NCBI RefSeq assembly: GCF_014217805.1
Contig: NZ_CP055156.1
Coordinates: 4,036,585-4,100,584, forward strand
Origin: Adhaeribacter swui
Lineage (GTDB): Bacteria > Bacteroidota > Bacteroidia > Cytophagales > Hymenobacteraceae
Length of the DNA: 64,000 nt
Direction: 5' to 3'
Below the pieces are notes generated by a model. That model was not told the DNA's origin. It did not search any database and saw only the letters and a program-made list of their open reading frames with translations. The translations under genes and the position numbers were made by a program. Position 1 is the first letter of the stretch. Each line of letters opens with the position of its first letter. Of this stretch, positions 8,192 to 14,652 are shown piece by piece.

Positions 8192-8779
8192 ATGAAAAAA
8201 ATAATAAACTTAGTTGTGTTACTCTTTCTGTTTAGTTGCAGCCATGCACAAGAAAGAAGAAATAGCAAATCTTTAACAGGAAATACAAAAGAAGACATTA
8301 TAATTCTCCTGCCAAAAGGACAGTATCATGTCGATATTATAGATAAGATAGAAATGGATCCTAAAGCTCAACTTCTCATGCAAAAGCTTCAAGCTGCGGT
8401 GCAAAAAAATCCTGACTGGTTCATAGAACAACAACGAAAGGTAAAGACAGGAGAGCCACTACCATACAGCAAACAGCTTGGCTTGACAAAAGAAGAGTAT
8501 GAAGAGTTTGTGAACCTGCCAAAGAATCCAAATAGCTTGAATATGACTAAAAGCAGTTCTGAAACCGTTGCAATTAAGTATTCTGAGTGCAAGATAACCT
8601 TTGTAGGCTCTGGTAGATTAAAAGTCCTTGACGAACTATCAATAAACTTAAATGAACTGACTGCAAAATTTGGAAAAATAGAGTTACCTAAACCTGAGTC
8701 TGTAAATATCAATACAGCGGACAATGGATTGAGAAGTAAATGGCAAGGTTTTTCTTGGCGGTTTGAAGAAGCGAATTAG
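8192..8779 (+). CDS. Hypothetical exported protein in cassette-like array
   Basis: 195 residues with a signal sequence ending LFSCSHAQ, where a Cys at residue 16 could make it a lipoprotein. A helical middle part (ALLMQKLQAAVQKNPDWFIEQQRKV) precedes a C-terminal strand-rich half containing ECKITFVGSGRLKVLDELSINL. No family recognised. It is the last sizeable gene before the insertion sequence. Confidence 0.55.
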   Translation: MKKIINLVVLLFLFSCSHAQERRNSKSLTGNTKEDIIILLPKGQYHVDIIDKIEMDPKAQLLMQKLQAAVQKNPDWFIEQQRKVKTGEPLPYSKQLGLTKEEYEEFVNLPKNPNSLNMTKSSSETVAIKYSECKITFVGSGRLKVLDELSINLNELTAKFGKIELPKPESVNINTADNGLRSKWQGFSWRFEEAN

Positions 8780-8824
8780 GAACAAGAGTAAATAAAGACA
8801 GCAGCCGACTTTCAGGATTTACAA

Positions 8825-8953
8825 ATGAAGCTCTACAAAATAACTATTGGAAAGTTAGAGACAACGGGCAAAACATACATAGAAATAAAAGGCACTGAAG
8901 TTGAAGACGGGCAAAGAACTGTCAATTTTCAGGTCCCACTAATCATCCAATAA
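8825..8953 (+). CDS. Small ORF of 42 codons, possibly a cassette remnant
   Basis: ATG at 8825 to TAA at 8951-8953 encodes a basic 42-residue peptide beginning MKLYKITIGKLETTGK. It has sensible composition and lies between the gene at 8192 and site 5, as a cassette gene would. It could instead be the end of a decayed gene. Confidence 0.35.
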   Translation: MKLYKITIGKLETTGKTYIEIKGTEVEDGQRTVNFQVPLIIQ

Positions 8954-8956
8954 GAA

Positions 8957-9003
8957 AATTACCCACGCCTAAATGTCGGCTTCCCATTATTAGAACTGGG
9001 TAA
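8957..9003. repeat. attC-like palindromic spacer, site 5, interrupted by the IS element
   Basis: It contains CCTAAATGTC (8968-8977) shared with site 4, then GCTTCCC (8979-8985). The matching arm GGGAAGC lies at 10170-10176 on the far side of the insertion sequence. Removing the element and one copy of its target duplication leaves a 7-bp stem with a 10-nt loop. Confidence 0.45.
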
Positions 9004-9017
9004 AAGTATAAATTTGG

Positions 9018-9854
9018 TTAAGCAGATAATATTAGTTCTAATTGTTTTTTTCTGGCGTACTCACTGGGTGGCATTCCGGCTAAAGCATCATGTGGTCGTT
9101 TATGGTTATAGTCGTTTACCCAAGTAGAAGTAATTTCTCTTACTTCCTCCAGGTTTTCAAACATGTAGACATCTAGCACCTGCCTCCGGAAAGTGCCATT
9201 AAAGCGTTCCACAAAAGCATTCTGGGTCGGCTTGCCGGGTTGAATATAAATCAACTCAATGCCTTGCATCTGGCTCCATTCCGTCATTAAGCTAGCAATA
9301 AACTCTGGTCCATTATCCATTCGAATCTGTTTTGGTTTTTCCCTTCGCCTGATCAAATGATTAAGTACCCAGACTACCCGATTGCTCTTCAACGAAAAGT
9401 CTACCTCCATGTGCAGTGCTTCTCGGTTAAAATCATCTAGGACATGGAAGGAGCGGAACTTTCGCCCGTTTTCCAAAGCATCACTCATAAAATCAATCGA
9501 CCAAGTGTGGTTCAACGACTCTGGTACTTGCAAGGGCTGTTGAGTGCGGGCGGGTAAGCGCCTTTTCGCTTTGCGCCGGATATTCAATCCAATAGCCTTG
9601 TAAATGCGATAAACCCGTTTATGATTCCAGAGATAACCTTCTTGGCGCAACCGCCTGAAAGCTTTCCAAAAGCCTTCGCGGGGATGCTGCTCGGCTTTCT
9701 GCCGTAAAGCTTCTTCCAGCGGCTGGTTATCTTTAACAACTTGATAGTAGTAAACCGACTTACTTAAGTTCAATACCCGGCACGCCCTACTGATGCCGGC
9801 TTGTGGTTGCTGGTACACCTCTTCCACGAGCTGTCGCTTTTGGCAGGGCTTCAA
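9018..9854 (-). CDS. IS3-family transposase OrfB (DDE integrase domain)
   Basis: About 278 residues in the OrfB frame. An N-terminal HTH_21-like region ([25 protein letters not shown]) is followed by a retroviral-type integrase core: first Asp in [10 protein letters not shown], second in IRMDNGPEF, and Glu in [12 protein letters not shown], spaced as in IS3. It probably has no independent start (TTG at 9852-9854) and is made as an OrfAB fusion by -1 frameshifting from OrfA, with an A-AAA-AAG slippery heptamer at 9857-9863 on this strand. It catalyses excision and insertion of the element. Confidence 0.93.
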   Translation of the reverse strand: MKPCQKRQLVEEVYQQPQAGISRACRVLNLSKSVYYYQVVKDNQPLEEALRQKAEQHPREGFWKAFRRLRQEGYLWNHKRVYRIYKAIGLNIRRKAKRRLPARTQQPLQVPESLNHTWSIDFMSDALENGRKFRSFHVLDDFNREALHMEVDFSLKSNRVVWVLNHLIRRREKPKQIRMDNGPEFIASLMTEWSQMQGIELIYIQPGKPTQNAFVERFNGTFRRQVLDVYMFENLEEVREITSTWVNDYNHKRPHDALAGMPPSEYARKKQLELILSA

Positions 9855-10117
9855 AGCTTTTTTTCAATGATTTCTTTGGCTAGCTTTAGATCCAAGGCTA
9901 GTTCGGCGTACATGGCTTTCAGCCGTCGGTTCTCTTCTTCTAAGTCCTTGAGCCGTTTGAGTTCCGTGGCATCCATGCCATTGTAGCGCTGCCGCCATTT
10001 GTAAAAAGCTGCCTGGCTCAGGCCATGCTCCCGGCTAATCTCGGCGGCGCTTTTGCCTTCCTCAAACTCCTTAAGGATTTTGGCAATTTGTTGGGGACTG
10101 AAGGTTTTTCTTTTCAT
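9851..10117 (-). CDS. IS3-family transposase OrfA (HTH and leucine zipper)
   Basis: 88 residues from the ATG at 10115-10117; an in-frame GTG two codons upstream is also possible. The N-terminal half is an HTH_Tnp_1 domain ([40 protein letters not shown]), and the C-terminal half is a coiled coil ([32 protein letters not shown]) used for multimerisation. The last codons carry the A6G frameshift site, and the stop overlaps OrfB by 4 nt. It binds the terminal repeats and regulates transposition. The combination is characteristic of the IS407/IS51 branch. Confidence 0.92.
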   Translation of the reverse strand: MKRKTFSPQQIAKILKEFEEGKSAAEISREHGLSQAAFYKWRQRYNGMDATELKRLKDLEEENRRLKAMYAELALDLKLAKEIIEKKL

Positions 10118-10165
10118 AAGCACTGTTCTAAGTTAAATTTTTTTCTCTTCTCAAACAGTTCTATT

Positions 10166-10473
10166 TTCAGGGAAGCTTACATAAATGCAAAAGTTATGCG
10201 TTGACTTAGCGCGCTTTATGCACTTTGGCGGCGGGTATTAAGCGCCACTTACTTGATAGAAAATTTCAAAATTTAATAATTGTGGTAGCCTAATATTCCT
10301 TTAATGGTAACTCTAACTATTTAAGTGGAAATAAGCTAAATGGCAAAGATTATAATCTGGCATTTACGTCGGATAGATTTAATATTTAGCGGGAAGCATA
10401 TTATTGTAATCAAGAAAATAACTCTATCAATACTTACCAAGTGATCAAGAATCAGGTGAAACTGAACAACAAT
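10166..10473. other. Intergenic host sequence between the IS and the prophage
   Basis: About 300 bp with no open frame of note. The left part contains the right arm of site 5 and an AAGTTATGCGTTGAC segment that could be its closing box. The right part is AT-rich and leads into the terminator of the original tRNA-Pro. Confidence 0.5.
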
Positions 10474-10510
10474 AAAAAAGGCCTTAAACATAAAGTTTAA
10501 GGCCTTTTTT
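10474..10510 (-). terminator. Original host terminator of tRNA-Pro, displaced by the prophage
   Basis: A long palindrome, AAAAAAGGCCTTAAAC with its complement, around a 5-nt loop and ending in T residues on either strand. It abuts the left copy of the tRNA 3' end. Before integration it would have lain directly after tRNA-Pro; a related but not identical hairpin follows the tRNA at 54575-54609. Confidence 0.75.
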
Positions 10511-10534
10511 GTCGGAGTGGCGGGATTCGAACCC
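10511..10534. other. Prophage attachment site, left copy
   Basis: 24 bp identical to 54614-54637, corresponding to the discriminator base, 3' acceptor strand and part of the T arm of tRNA-Pro. Identity stops abruptly at the next base, which defines the core of the recombination. Confidence 0.88.
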
Positions 10535-10624
10535 GTTGCACTATATTGTAAATTGCCTCTAAATAGGCTCTAGGGCACTATTTGAGTTTATTTTTTATGT
10601 TAAAATGCCAATTTTTACCCTGGA

Positions 10625-10649
10625 AACTGACGGCAAAACTGACGGCAAA
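10625..10649. repeat. Putative integrase arm-binding repeats, left end
   Basis: Two back-to-back copies of AACTGACGGCAAA, about 100 bp inside the left attachment core. A related pair lies beside the integrase start at the other end (54535-54557). Repeats near both ends of an integrated phage are the usual arm-type sites of tyrosine integrases. Confidence 0.55.
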
Positions 10650-10674
10650 AATTCACTATTTGGTTATCAATTAT

Positions 10675-10959
10675 TTAGATTTCATCCTTCCAGCCATCTA
10701 CATAATTGCTTGGAGAGTTTGGTACTAATTGCCCATGCTCATTGTATCGTAATCCATCAAAGAAGTAAGCATCCGGAATTCCTAAAGCATCAGAGACGGT
10801 CCGGATGATGGGAGTGCTTATTTCATGATCCGGTGATTCCAGTTTAGAATAAATTTCCAGGAAGGGCATATTTAGCTTTTCTTCTAAATCCTCCATGGTA
10901 AGGCTAGAGTGGTCCAATGCTTCCTGCAGCATTTTTGTCCGGGAGTAGTTATTTTCCAT
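10675..10959 (-). CDS. XRE-type HTH protein, prophage left end
   Basis: 94 residues. A helix-turn-helix of Cro/XRE type spans roughly residues 8-66 (MLQEALDHSSLTMEDLEEKLNM ... IIRTVSDALGIPDAYFF), with a short polar C-tail. It lies next to the left attachment site and reads towards it, downstream of a coiled-coil frame whose stop it overlaps by 11 nt. Possible roles are control of excision or of the lysogenic transcript. A recombination directionality factor is conceivable from the position, but nothing in the sequence proves it. Confidence 0.65.
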   Translation of the reverse strand: MENNYSRTKMLQEALDHSSLTMEDLEEKLNMPFLEIYSKLESPDHEISTPIIRTVSDALGIPDAYFFDGLRYNEHGQLVPNSPSNYVDGWKDEI

Positions 10960-11214
10960 TGGTCAGTTGATTTATTAATTGCTCCTGGGATGTGATGATA
11001 TCTTTTAAAGCAATTTCTTTTTTTAAATATTCGATTTCTTTAATGTATTTTTCCGATAAATATTCGGTATTTGTTATATTTGCTCCCGAACTTGCGCATT
11101 TTGTGCCTGAAGGTGAGCATTGTATATTTTTTGTTCTTTGATGTTGCCAATGATGCCAACACCGGTAATTGCGATTAATGGTACTAAGTTGGTAAGCGGT
11201 ATAAAATGAGTCAT
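10949..11214 (-). pseudogene. Membrane-anchored coiled-coil protein, apparently frameshifted
   Basis: From ATG at 11212-11214 a 46-residue frame encodes a hydrophobic N-terminus and then IKEQKIYNAHLQAQNAQVREQI before a stop at 11074-11076. The -1 frame continues seamlessly as a helical NTEYLSEKYIKEIEYLKKEI and onward to a stop at 10949-10951. The tail resembles the coiled-coil end of the repressor at 12695-13141 (LKKEIALKDII versus LQKEVALKDQI). Either a natural frameshift or decay splits one gene, or these are two tiny overlapping genes. Confidence 0.45.
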
Positions 11215-11299
11215 GAGTTAAAATAAACCTTACTGGTTGGGTTGGTGAGAAATAGTTCTTGTATGGTATAAAGCCAGAGCGTGTAAATGTTTTTTGTTT

Positions 11300-11608
11300 T
11301 TACATCAAATTATTGTTGGGTAAGTCGTTATCATATATATTTATTAATTCATACTGTTCAACCTCCTCTGGTTCTACCTTAAGCTCATAGCGATTGTCTA
11401 AATCGTTAATGTCTTCCTTGTATAAATCCAGGTCTTTGATTACATCCAGGTTAATTTTTGTAGTTGGAGTAAAAGTAGGTTGAGCCGGTTTAAATAAACT
11501 TTTACTGACGCGACGAACATAAATCCAGTCGTCTAGTTCAATTAATTTTAATTTCAAAACCTGATCTTTTTCTAAGTTTAAAAAGTTTACATAATTAAAT
11601 TTCGTCAT
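11300..11608 (-). CDS. Hypothetical prophage protein
   Basis: 102 residues, acidic, with a strand-rich first half (LNLEKDQVLKLKLIELDDWIYVRRVSKSLFK) and an Asp/Glu/Tyr-rich C-terminal half. No recognised domain. Its ATG (CAT at 11606-11608) overlaps head-to-head with the ATG of the next rightward gene in a single CATG, so the two genes, if both real, share a start point. Confidence 0.5.
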   Translation of the reverse strand: MTKFNYVNFLNLEKDQVLKLKLIELDDWIYVRRVSKSLFKPAQPTFTPTTKINLDVIKDLDLYKEDINDLDNRYELKVEPEEVEQYELINIYDNDLPNNNLM

Positions 11609-11825
11609 GGAGAATCCAGTTTATAAATGTGATTTAGTACAACCTGCTAAAGATATTTTTCCGGCATTTCCCTCATTCCAGAGCTGGCTAGTATACACTA
11701 TTAAGGAAGGATTGGCGGAAATTAATATGGAGGTTAATGAAGCCGAAATCGAACAATTTGTGGATGAAAACAGCTTTGTTCAATTTACTTTTCAAGGCAT
11801 CCCATTTACCATCAAGGTTGTCTGA
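11607..11825 (+). CDS. Hypothetical small prophage protein
   Basis: 72 residues, acidic, with Trp and Phe in FPAFPSFQSWLVYTIKEGL and a strand-forming end VQFTFQGIPFTIKVV. No family recognised. The start overlaps that of the divergent gene on the other strand. An internal ATG near residue 41 is an alternative but would remove most of the conserved-looking N-terminus. Confidence 0.5.
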   Translation: MENPVYKCDLVQPAKDIFPAFPSFQSWLVYTIKEGLAEINMEVNEAEIEQFVDENSFVQFTFQGIPFTIKVV

Positions 11826-11859
11826 GCAGAATACAACTAACCTTAAAAAACAATCCTAT

Positions 11860-12195
11860 ATGAATACTGACCAAGCAATTTCGAACACTACTCAAACAGA
11901 ATCTAAATCAATAAAAAAGCGATTGATAGTGATGCAACCTCATAATGTTAGAGAGAATCTTTCTGCGGAGGAGTGGGAAGCATTATTAAACATTATTGAT
12001 ACGTTGTTAGATAAGGGGGTAAAATTGAGCTTAGAATATCATGATTTACCTGGTGCTTCTACTGAAATCCGGAATAAACCGGCGTCCAACGACTTTGATG
12101 AAGAGTTCGGGTTTATTTTGAAAAATGGATACACCGATGAATCTTCTTATTTAAAAGTTAAGGAGTATGCCCAGAAGCATCGGGGTTACTATTAG
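11860..12195 (+). CDS. Hypothetical prophage protein
   Basis: 111 residues from ATG at 11860, chosen over an upstream in-frame ATG that would overlap the preceding gene. It has a Ser/Thr-rich N-terminus, a helical segment (LSAEEWEALLNIIDTLLDKGVKLSLEYHDL) and a charged C-terminus. No family recognised. It converges with and overlaps the membrane protein gene at 12158 by 38 bp. Confidence 0.5.
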   Translation: MNTDQAISNTTQTESKSIKKRLIVMQPHNVRENLSAEEWEALLNIIDTLLDKGVKLSLEYHDLPGASTEIRNKPASNDFDEEFGFILKNGYTDESSYLKVKEYAQKHRGYY

Positions 12196-12685
12196 GTTTA
12201 ATGTGACCTTTTTCAAATGCTTCAATTGCAGTCTTAATAAAAAAACCACTTTTAGGATAAAATTTCAGTTGGTTTTCTCTCTCCTCGTTATTCATCTTAA
12301 TTAATATTCCTATAGGAATGCTTATCAATTCTTCAAAGGCAGCTCCAAAATCTTTATTTACGTCTAAATACAATTCCTTTGAAAAGCTGAAGGTTTTGTT
12401 TACTTCTTCTTGTACTTTTTTCTCGTGAGCCAAAGTTGCCTGCTGTAACTTATCATTATGAATTTTTTCATTCTCTACTTTAGCTTTTTCAACCATTAGT
12501 TCTAAGTACTGGCCTAGCTTTACCGGATCAAACAACTGATTCATTTTACTCATAGAATCCATTGCTTTAGTTAATGAATCAATAAGCTCCTTCTGTCTTT
12601 GGTTTTGATTATAAAGTACAGTGCCTACCAACCCGGTTATTAGTATAGAAACTATACTTAAAATTTCTTGACTGCTTAAAACCAT
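12158..12685 (-). CDS. Hypothetical membrane-anchored coiled-coil protein
   Basis: 175 residues with one N-terminal membrane helix (SIVSILITGLVGTVLY, about residues 10-25), then a long helical region rich in Lys/Glu (NQNQRQKELIDSLTKAMDSMSKMNQLFD ... AKVENEKIHNDKLQQATLAHEKKVQEEV). It lies 9 nt after the putative repressor gene and would be co-transcribed with it, so it is probably expressed in the lysogen. A superinfection-exclusion role is a guess from position and topology only. Confidence 0.55.
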   Translation of the reverse strand: MVLSSQEILSIVSILITGLVGTVLYNQNQRQKELIDSLTKAMDSMSKMNQLFDPVKLGQYLELMVEKAKVENEKIHNDKLQQATLAHEKKVQEEVNKTFSFSKELYLDVNKDFGAAFEELISIPIGILIKMNNEERENQLKFYPKSGFFIKTAIEAFEKGHIKPNSNPDASGHTP

Positions 12686-12694
12686 TGTGGGTAA

Positions 12695-13141
12695 TTATTT
12701 TTTAAATTGTTCAATTAATTGGTCCTTAAGATTAATAATCTGATCCTTTAAGGCCACTTCCTTTTGTAAGCTCTTTATTTCTGCATGCAAGGATTCTATT
12801 TGCTGCAGCAGCTTTTCTTCATCCACTTGGCTAGGTAAGTAATCTGATTCAGCATTGCCGGAATTAGACTTTATACTTTGCTTCTTTATATTTCCCAGAG
12901 TGTTAATTAAACCATGTTGGTTAACTGGACCTGAAGGCACATTTGCGTTTTCTTCTGGGAGAAATTGAGACAGCGGTACCTTTAGCAATTCAGATATTTT
13001 AATTAAATATTTTATTTCAAAAGAATCTTTTTTGTATAGCCTATAAAGATTTACAGAACTGATTCCAATATAATTTGCAACCATCTCTGCACTAAAATCG
13101 GAAGCTTCTACAGCTGCTTTAATCTTTTCGCCTAACAACAT
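12695..13141 (-). CDS. Putative prophage repressor, XRE HTH with coiled-coil tail
   Basis: 148 residues. An N-terminal HTH (residues 6-60: IKAAVEASDFSAEMVANYIGISSVNLYRLYKKDS ... ISELLKVPLSQFL) is joined by a Ser/Asn-rich linker to a coiled coil (EEKLLQQIESLHAEIKSLQKEVALKDQIINLKDQLIEQF). This HTH plus leucine-zipper form is common in Bacteroidota phages and lacks the LexA-type autocleavage domain. It is divergent from the gene at 13281, with a palindrome over that gene's promoter, as expected for a CI-like repressor. Role inferred from architecture and position. Confidence 0.75.
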   Translation of the reverse strand: MLLGEKIKAAVEASDFSAEMVANYIGISSVNLYRLYKKDSFEIKYLIKISELLKVPLSQFLPEENANVPSGPVNQHGLINTLGNIKKQSIKSNSGNAESDYLPSQVDEEKLLQQIESLHAEIKSLQKEVALKDQIINLKDQLIEQFKK

Positions 13142-13199
13142 TTAATTAAAATTTTATTACTGATTATCAAATAGTTAAAATTTTTTATTACATTTTAGT

Positions 13200-13220
13200 A
13201 ACTACATATTTGTAGTTTTG
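13200..13220 (+). promoter_or_regulatory. Rightward early promoter overlapped by palindromic operator
   Basis: AACTACA (13200-13206) and TGTAGTT (13211-13217) form a perfect 7-bp dyad with a 4-nt centre. TAGTTTTG at 13213-13220 matches TAnnTTTG and overlaps the right arm, so a protein bound to the dyad would block transcription of the gene at 13281. This is the natural target of the divergent repressor. Confidence 0.6.
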
Positions 13221-13280
13221 CAACCTATTTGTTAATATTGACTTAAATATTACCACAAATTAGAAATAAATAGTTAAACC

Positions 13281-13604
13281 ATGGTAGCAAGCCAACAAAA
13301 AAATGTAGTTCCTCAAGAGGAAAGGAAATACAACATTAAGCGGCGTTACGAAAGGCTTAATAATCATCAGAAATTGATCTTACAAGAGCAGTTTCAAACC
13401 ACATTCCAGCGAAGCCAGTCAAACTTTTATTACACTTTAAAAGGTGACAATCTATCGGTGGACGAGCTATTTTTCTTTGCTGGCAGCTTTGACTGCCGCA
13501 TTCAAGATCTTCTTACAAAACCAATAGTGAAAGCAGAGAGCGTGAAAGAACTAGAGCGAAAGCAAGAAGGAAACACTTCTAAGCAGGCCGTTATAGATAT
13601 ATAA
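13281..13604 (+). CDS. Putative Cro-like early regulator
   Basis: 107 residues, basic. The central part (LILQEQFQTTFQRSQSNFYYTLKGDNLSVDELFFFAGSFDC) resembles a degenerate XRE helix-turn-helix, with YYTLKGD in place of the recognition-helix end and a following pair of helices. It is the first rightward gene after the divergent operator, the position occupied by cro in lambdoid maps. No close family recognised. Confidence 0.55.
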   Translation: MVASQQKNVVPQEERKYNIKRRYERLNNHQKLILQEQFQTTFQRSQSNFYYTLKGDNLSVDELFFFAGSFDCRIQDLLTKPIVKAESVKELERKQEGNTSKQAVIDI

Positions 13605-13677
13605 AAGTACTATATTTTATTTAATAAATATTGTACCAATCTTAAATAAAAGTTAAAGTTTTTCTAAATATTATTAC

Positions 13678-14022
13678 ATGGCAGCGGAATTTAAATACAA
13701 GCTATGGGCTCAGATGGCCAAAGTGGCACCTTCACCGGAGGAGCAGAAAATTTACCGCGTGAAAATGGCTCAAATTACGAAGCTCACCGCCCGGCAGTTA
13801 ACCACCTATTTTAATCTTAAAACTAATTCCACCAAGGATATTCCTGCGGCCATTTTGATGCAGATAGCTTGCTTATTAGGTACCACGTCCGAAAGCCTGG
13901 TCAATTTCTCTTTGCCAGTCCGGACGCTTGACCAAGAGTTAAATGATCCTCAGCGCCTGGCTGCCCGATTTGGCATGAGTAAAAAATCTTCCACTAAAGC
14001 CATGAAGCCGATGAGACACTAA
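13678..14022 (+). CDS. Hypothetical HTH-like early protein
   Basis: 114 residues with an XRE-like helical core (MAQITKLTARQLTTYFNLKTNSTKDIPAAILMQIACLLGTTSESLV) and basic, Met/Lys-rich ends. It follows the Cro-like gene in the same direction and lies directly before the tRNA-rich stretch. Possibly an early transcription regulator; no motif identifies a function. Confidence 0.5.
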   Translation: MAAEFKYKLWAQMAKVAPSPEEQKIYRVKMAQITKLTARQLTTYFNLKTNSTKDIPAAILMQIACLLGTTSESLVNFSLPVRTLDQELNDPQRLAARFGMSKKSSTKAMKPMRH

Positions 14023-14081
14023 AAACGCATCCGCAGCTGACACTCCGAGGGTGGAGCCAGGCTACATTACAAAGTAATCAA

Positions 14082-14154
14082 AGCGGGGTGGAGCAGAAGG
14101 TAGCTCGCTGGGCTCATAACCCAGAGGTCGGTGGTTCGAGTCCGCCTCCCGCAA
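14082..14154 (+). tRNA. Initiator-type tRNA-fMet (anticodon CAT)
   Basis: A full cloverleaf: acceptor pairs 2-7, T8, G9, D stem GAGC/GCTC, anticodon stem CTGGG/CCCAG around CTCATAA, and T arm GGTGG-TTCGAGT-CCGCC. It shows both initiator hallmarks: an unpaired 1-72 position (A1, A72) and three G-C pairs at the base of the anticodon stem. Most of it aligns with E. coli initiator tRNA. CCA is not encoded (ACAA follows). It lies well inside the prophage and far from the attachment site. Confidence 0.88.
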
Positions 14155-14260
14155 CAAACCCAATGCGTGCACCGGTGAAGCACGAGCAAGACCTGGATAT
14201 TATCACCTTAAAAAAAAGTAGTTGGGCCAGGGCAAAGGAAAGTTGTTAACTAAACCAAAC

Positions 14261-14579
14261 TATCGATTCGCTCAATTGGCAGAGCACCATGCAGTAGTAA
14301 GTAAATGAAGTAACCAACCATCAAGATCAAAAACTATGTCGAAGAAACGATTAGGAAAACGAGAACGAGAGGCTAGAAAACGCCATGGGCGTGGCTTGCT
14401 GCATTATTATTTGACAGAAGCAGCGGAGGGGATAACGTTGAAGCTCGGTCGAAAGAAATTCGGGAGAATGCCCATTTTGAATCTTGATCGAAGTGGTGGC
14501 CGATACCGAAACGTGGGTACACGCGTGAACTAGAGAGCCCCTTTAGGTCGTGTTGCTGGTTCGAGGCCGGCATTGATAG
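14261..14579 (+). tRNA. tRNA-like gene with a ~0.25 kb interior insertion (S1)
   Basis: The 5' part has acceptor TATCGAT (14261-14267), T8, and a D arm GCTC-AATTGGCA-GAGC (14270-14285). The 3' part has a T arm GCTGG-TTCGAGG-CCGGC (14555-14571) and acceptor ATTGATA (14572-14578), which pairs with the 5' strand over 7 bp with one G-T, then a G discriminator. Between them lie 269 nt instead of the normal 23 or so, and I cannot find a proper anticodon arm. It may be an intron-containing tRNA, an unusual tRNA-like RNA, or a tRNA wrecked by insertion. Confidence 0.5.
14336..14533 (+). CDS. Possible 65-residue basic protein inside S1
   Basis: ATG at 14336 opens a very basic frame (MSKKRLGKREREARKRHGRG...). 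It lies wholly inside the tRNA-like gene S1, as a protein-coding intron insert would. Composition is plausible for an RNA-binding peptide, but it may be a chance frame in structured RNA. The segment also holds hairpins such as ACGCC-ATG-GGCGT at 14380-14392. Confidence 0.25.
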   Translation: MSKKRLGKREREARKRHGRGLLHYYLTEAAEGITLKLGRKKFGRMPILNLDRSGGRYRNVGTRVN

Positions 14580-14652
14580 CAAAAGACGGTGTGCTTGTTG
14601 TCACCGCGCCTTAACGGGAAATACCATCGCAATTCGATGTAAACAAGCGGTT

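Larger units (their letters stand above)
8992..10162 (-). mobile_element. IS3-family insertion sequence (IS407-like)
   Basis: An element of about 1171 bp with two overlapping leftward transposase frames. The proposed ends start AGAACTG at the left (8992) and, on the opposite strand, AGAACTG at the right (10162); similarity beyond those 7 bp is weak. ATT flanks both sides (8989-8991 and 10163-10165), fitting the 3-bp duplication usual for IS3. Both frames are open, so the copy may be active. The outer boundaries are my inference from the short repeats. Confidence 0.75.

Noticed and set aside
5823-8991. CRISPR array
   Set aside because: The spacers contain genes, the repeats differ in sequence, and there is no regular 25-40 bp repeat period.
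9801-9986. Rightward open frame across the transposase genes
   Set aside because: Mirror of a strongly supported transposase coding sequence.
14261-14579. S1 as a tRNA with a group I intron
   Set aside because: I could not find the conserved group I core segments or a plausible anticodon-loop splice site; the insert is also short for one with an ORF. The intron idea is left open but not called.
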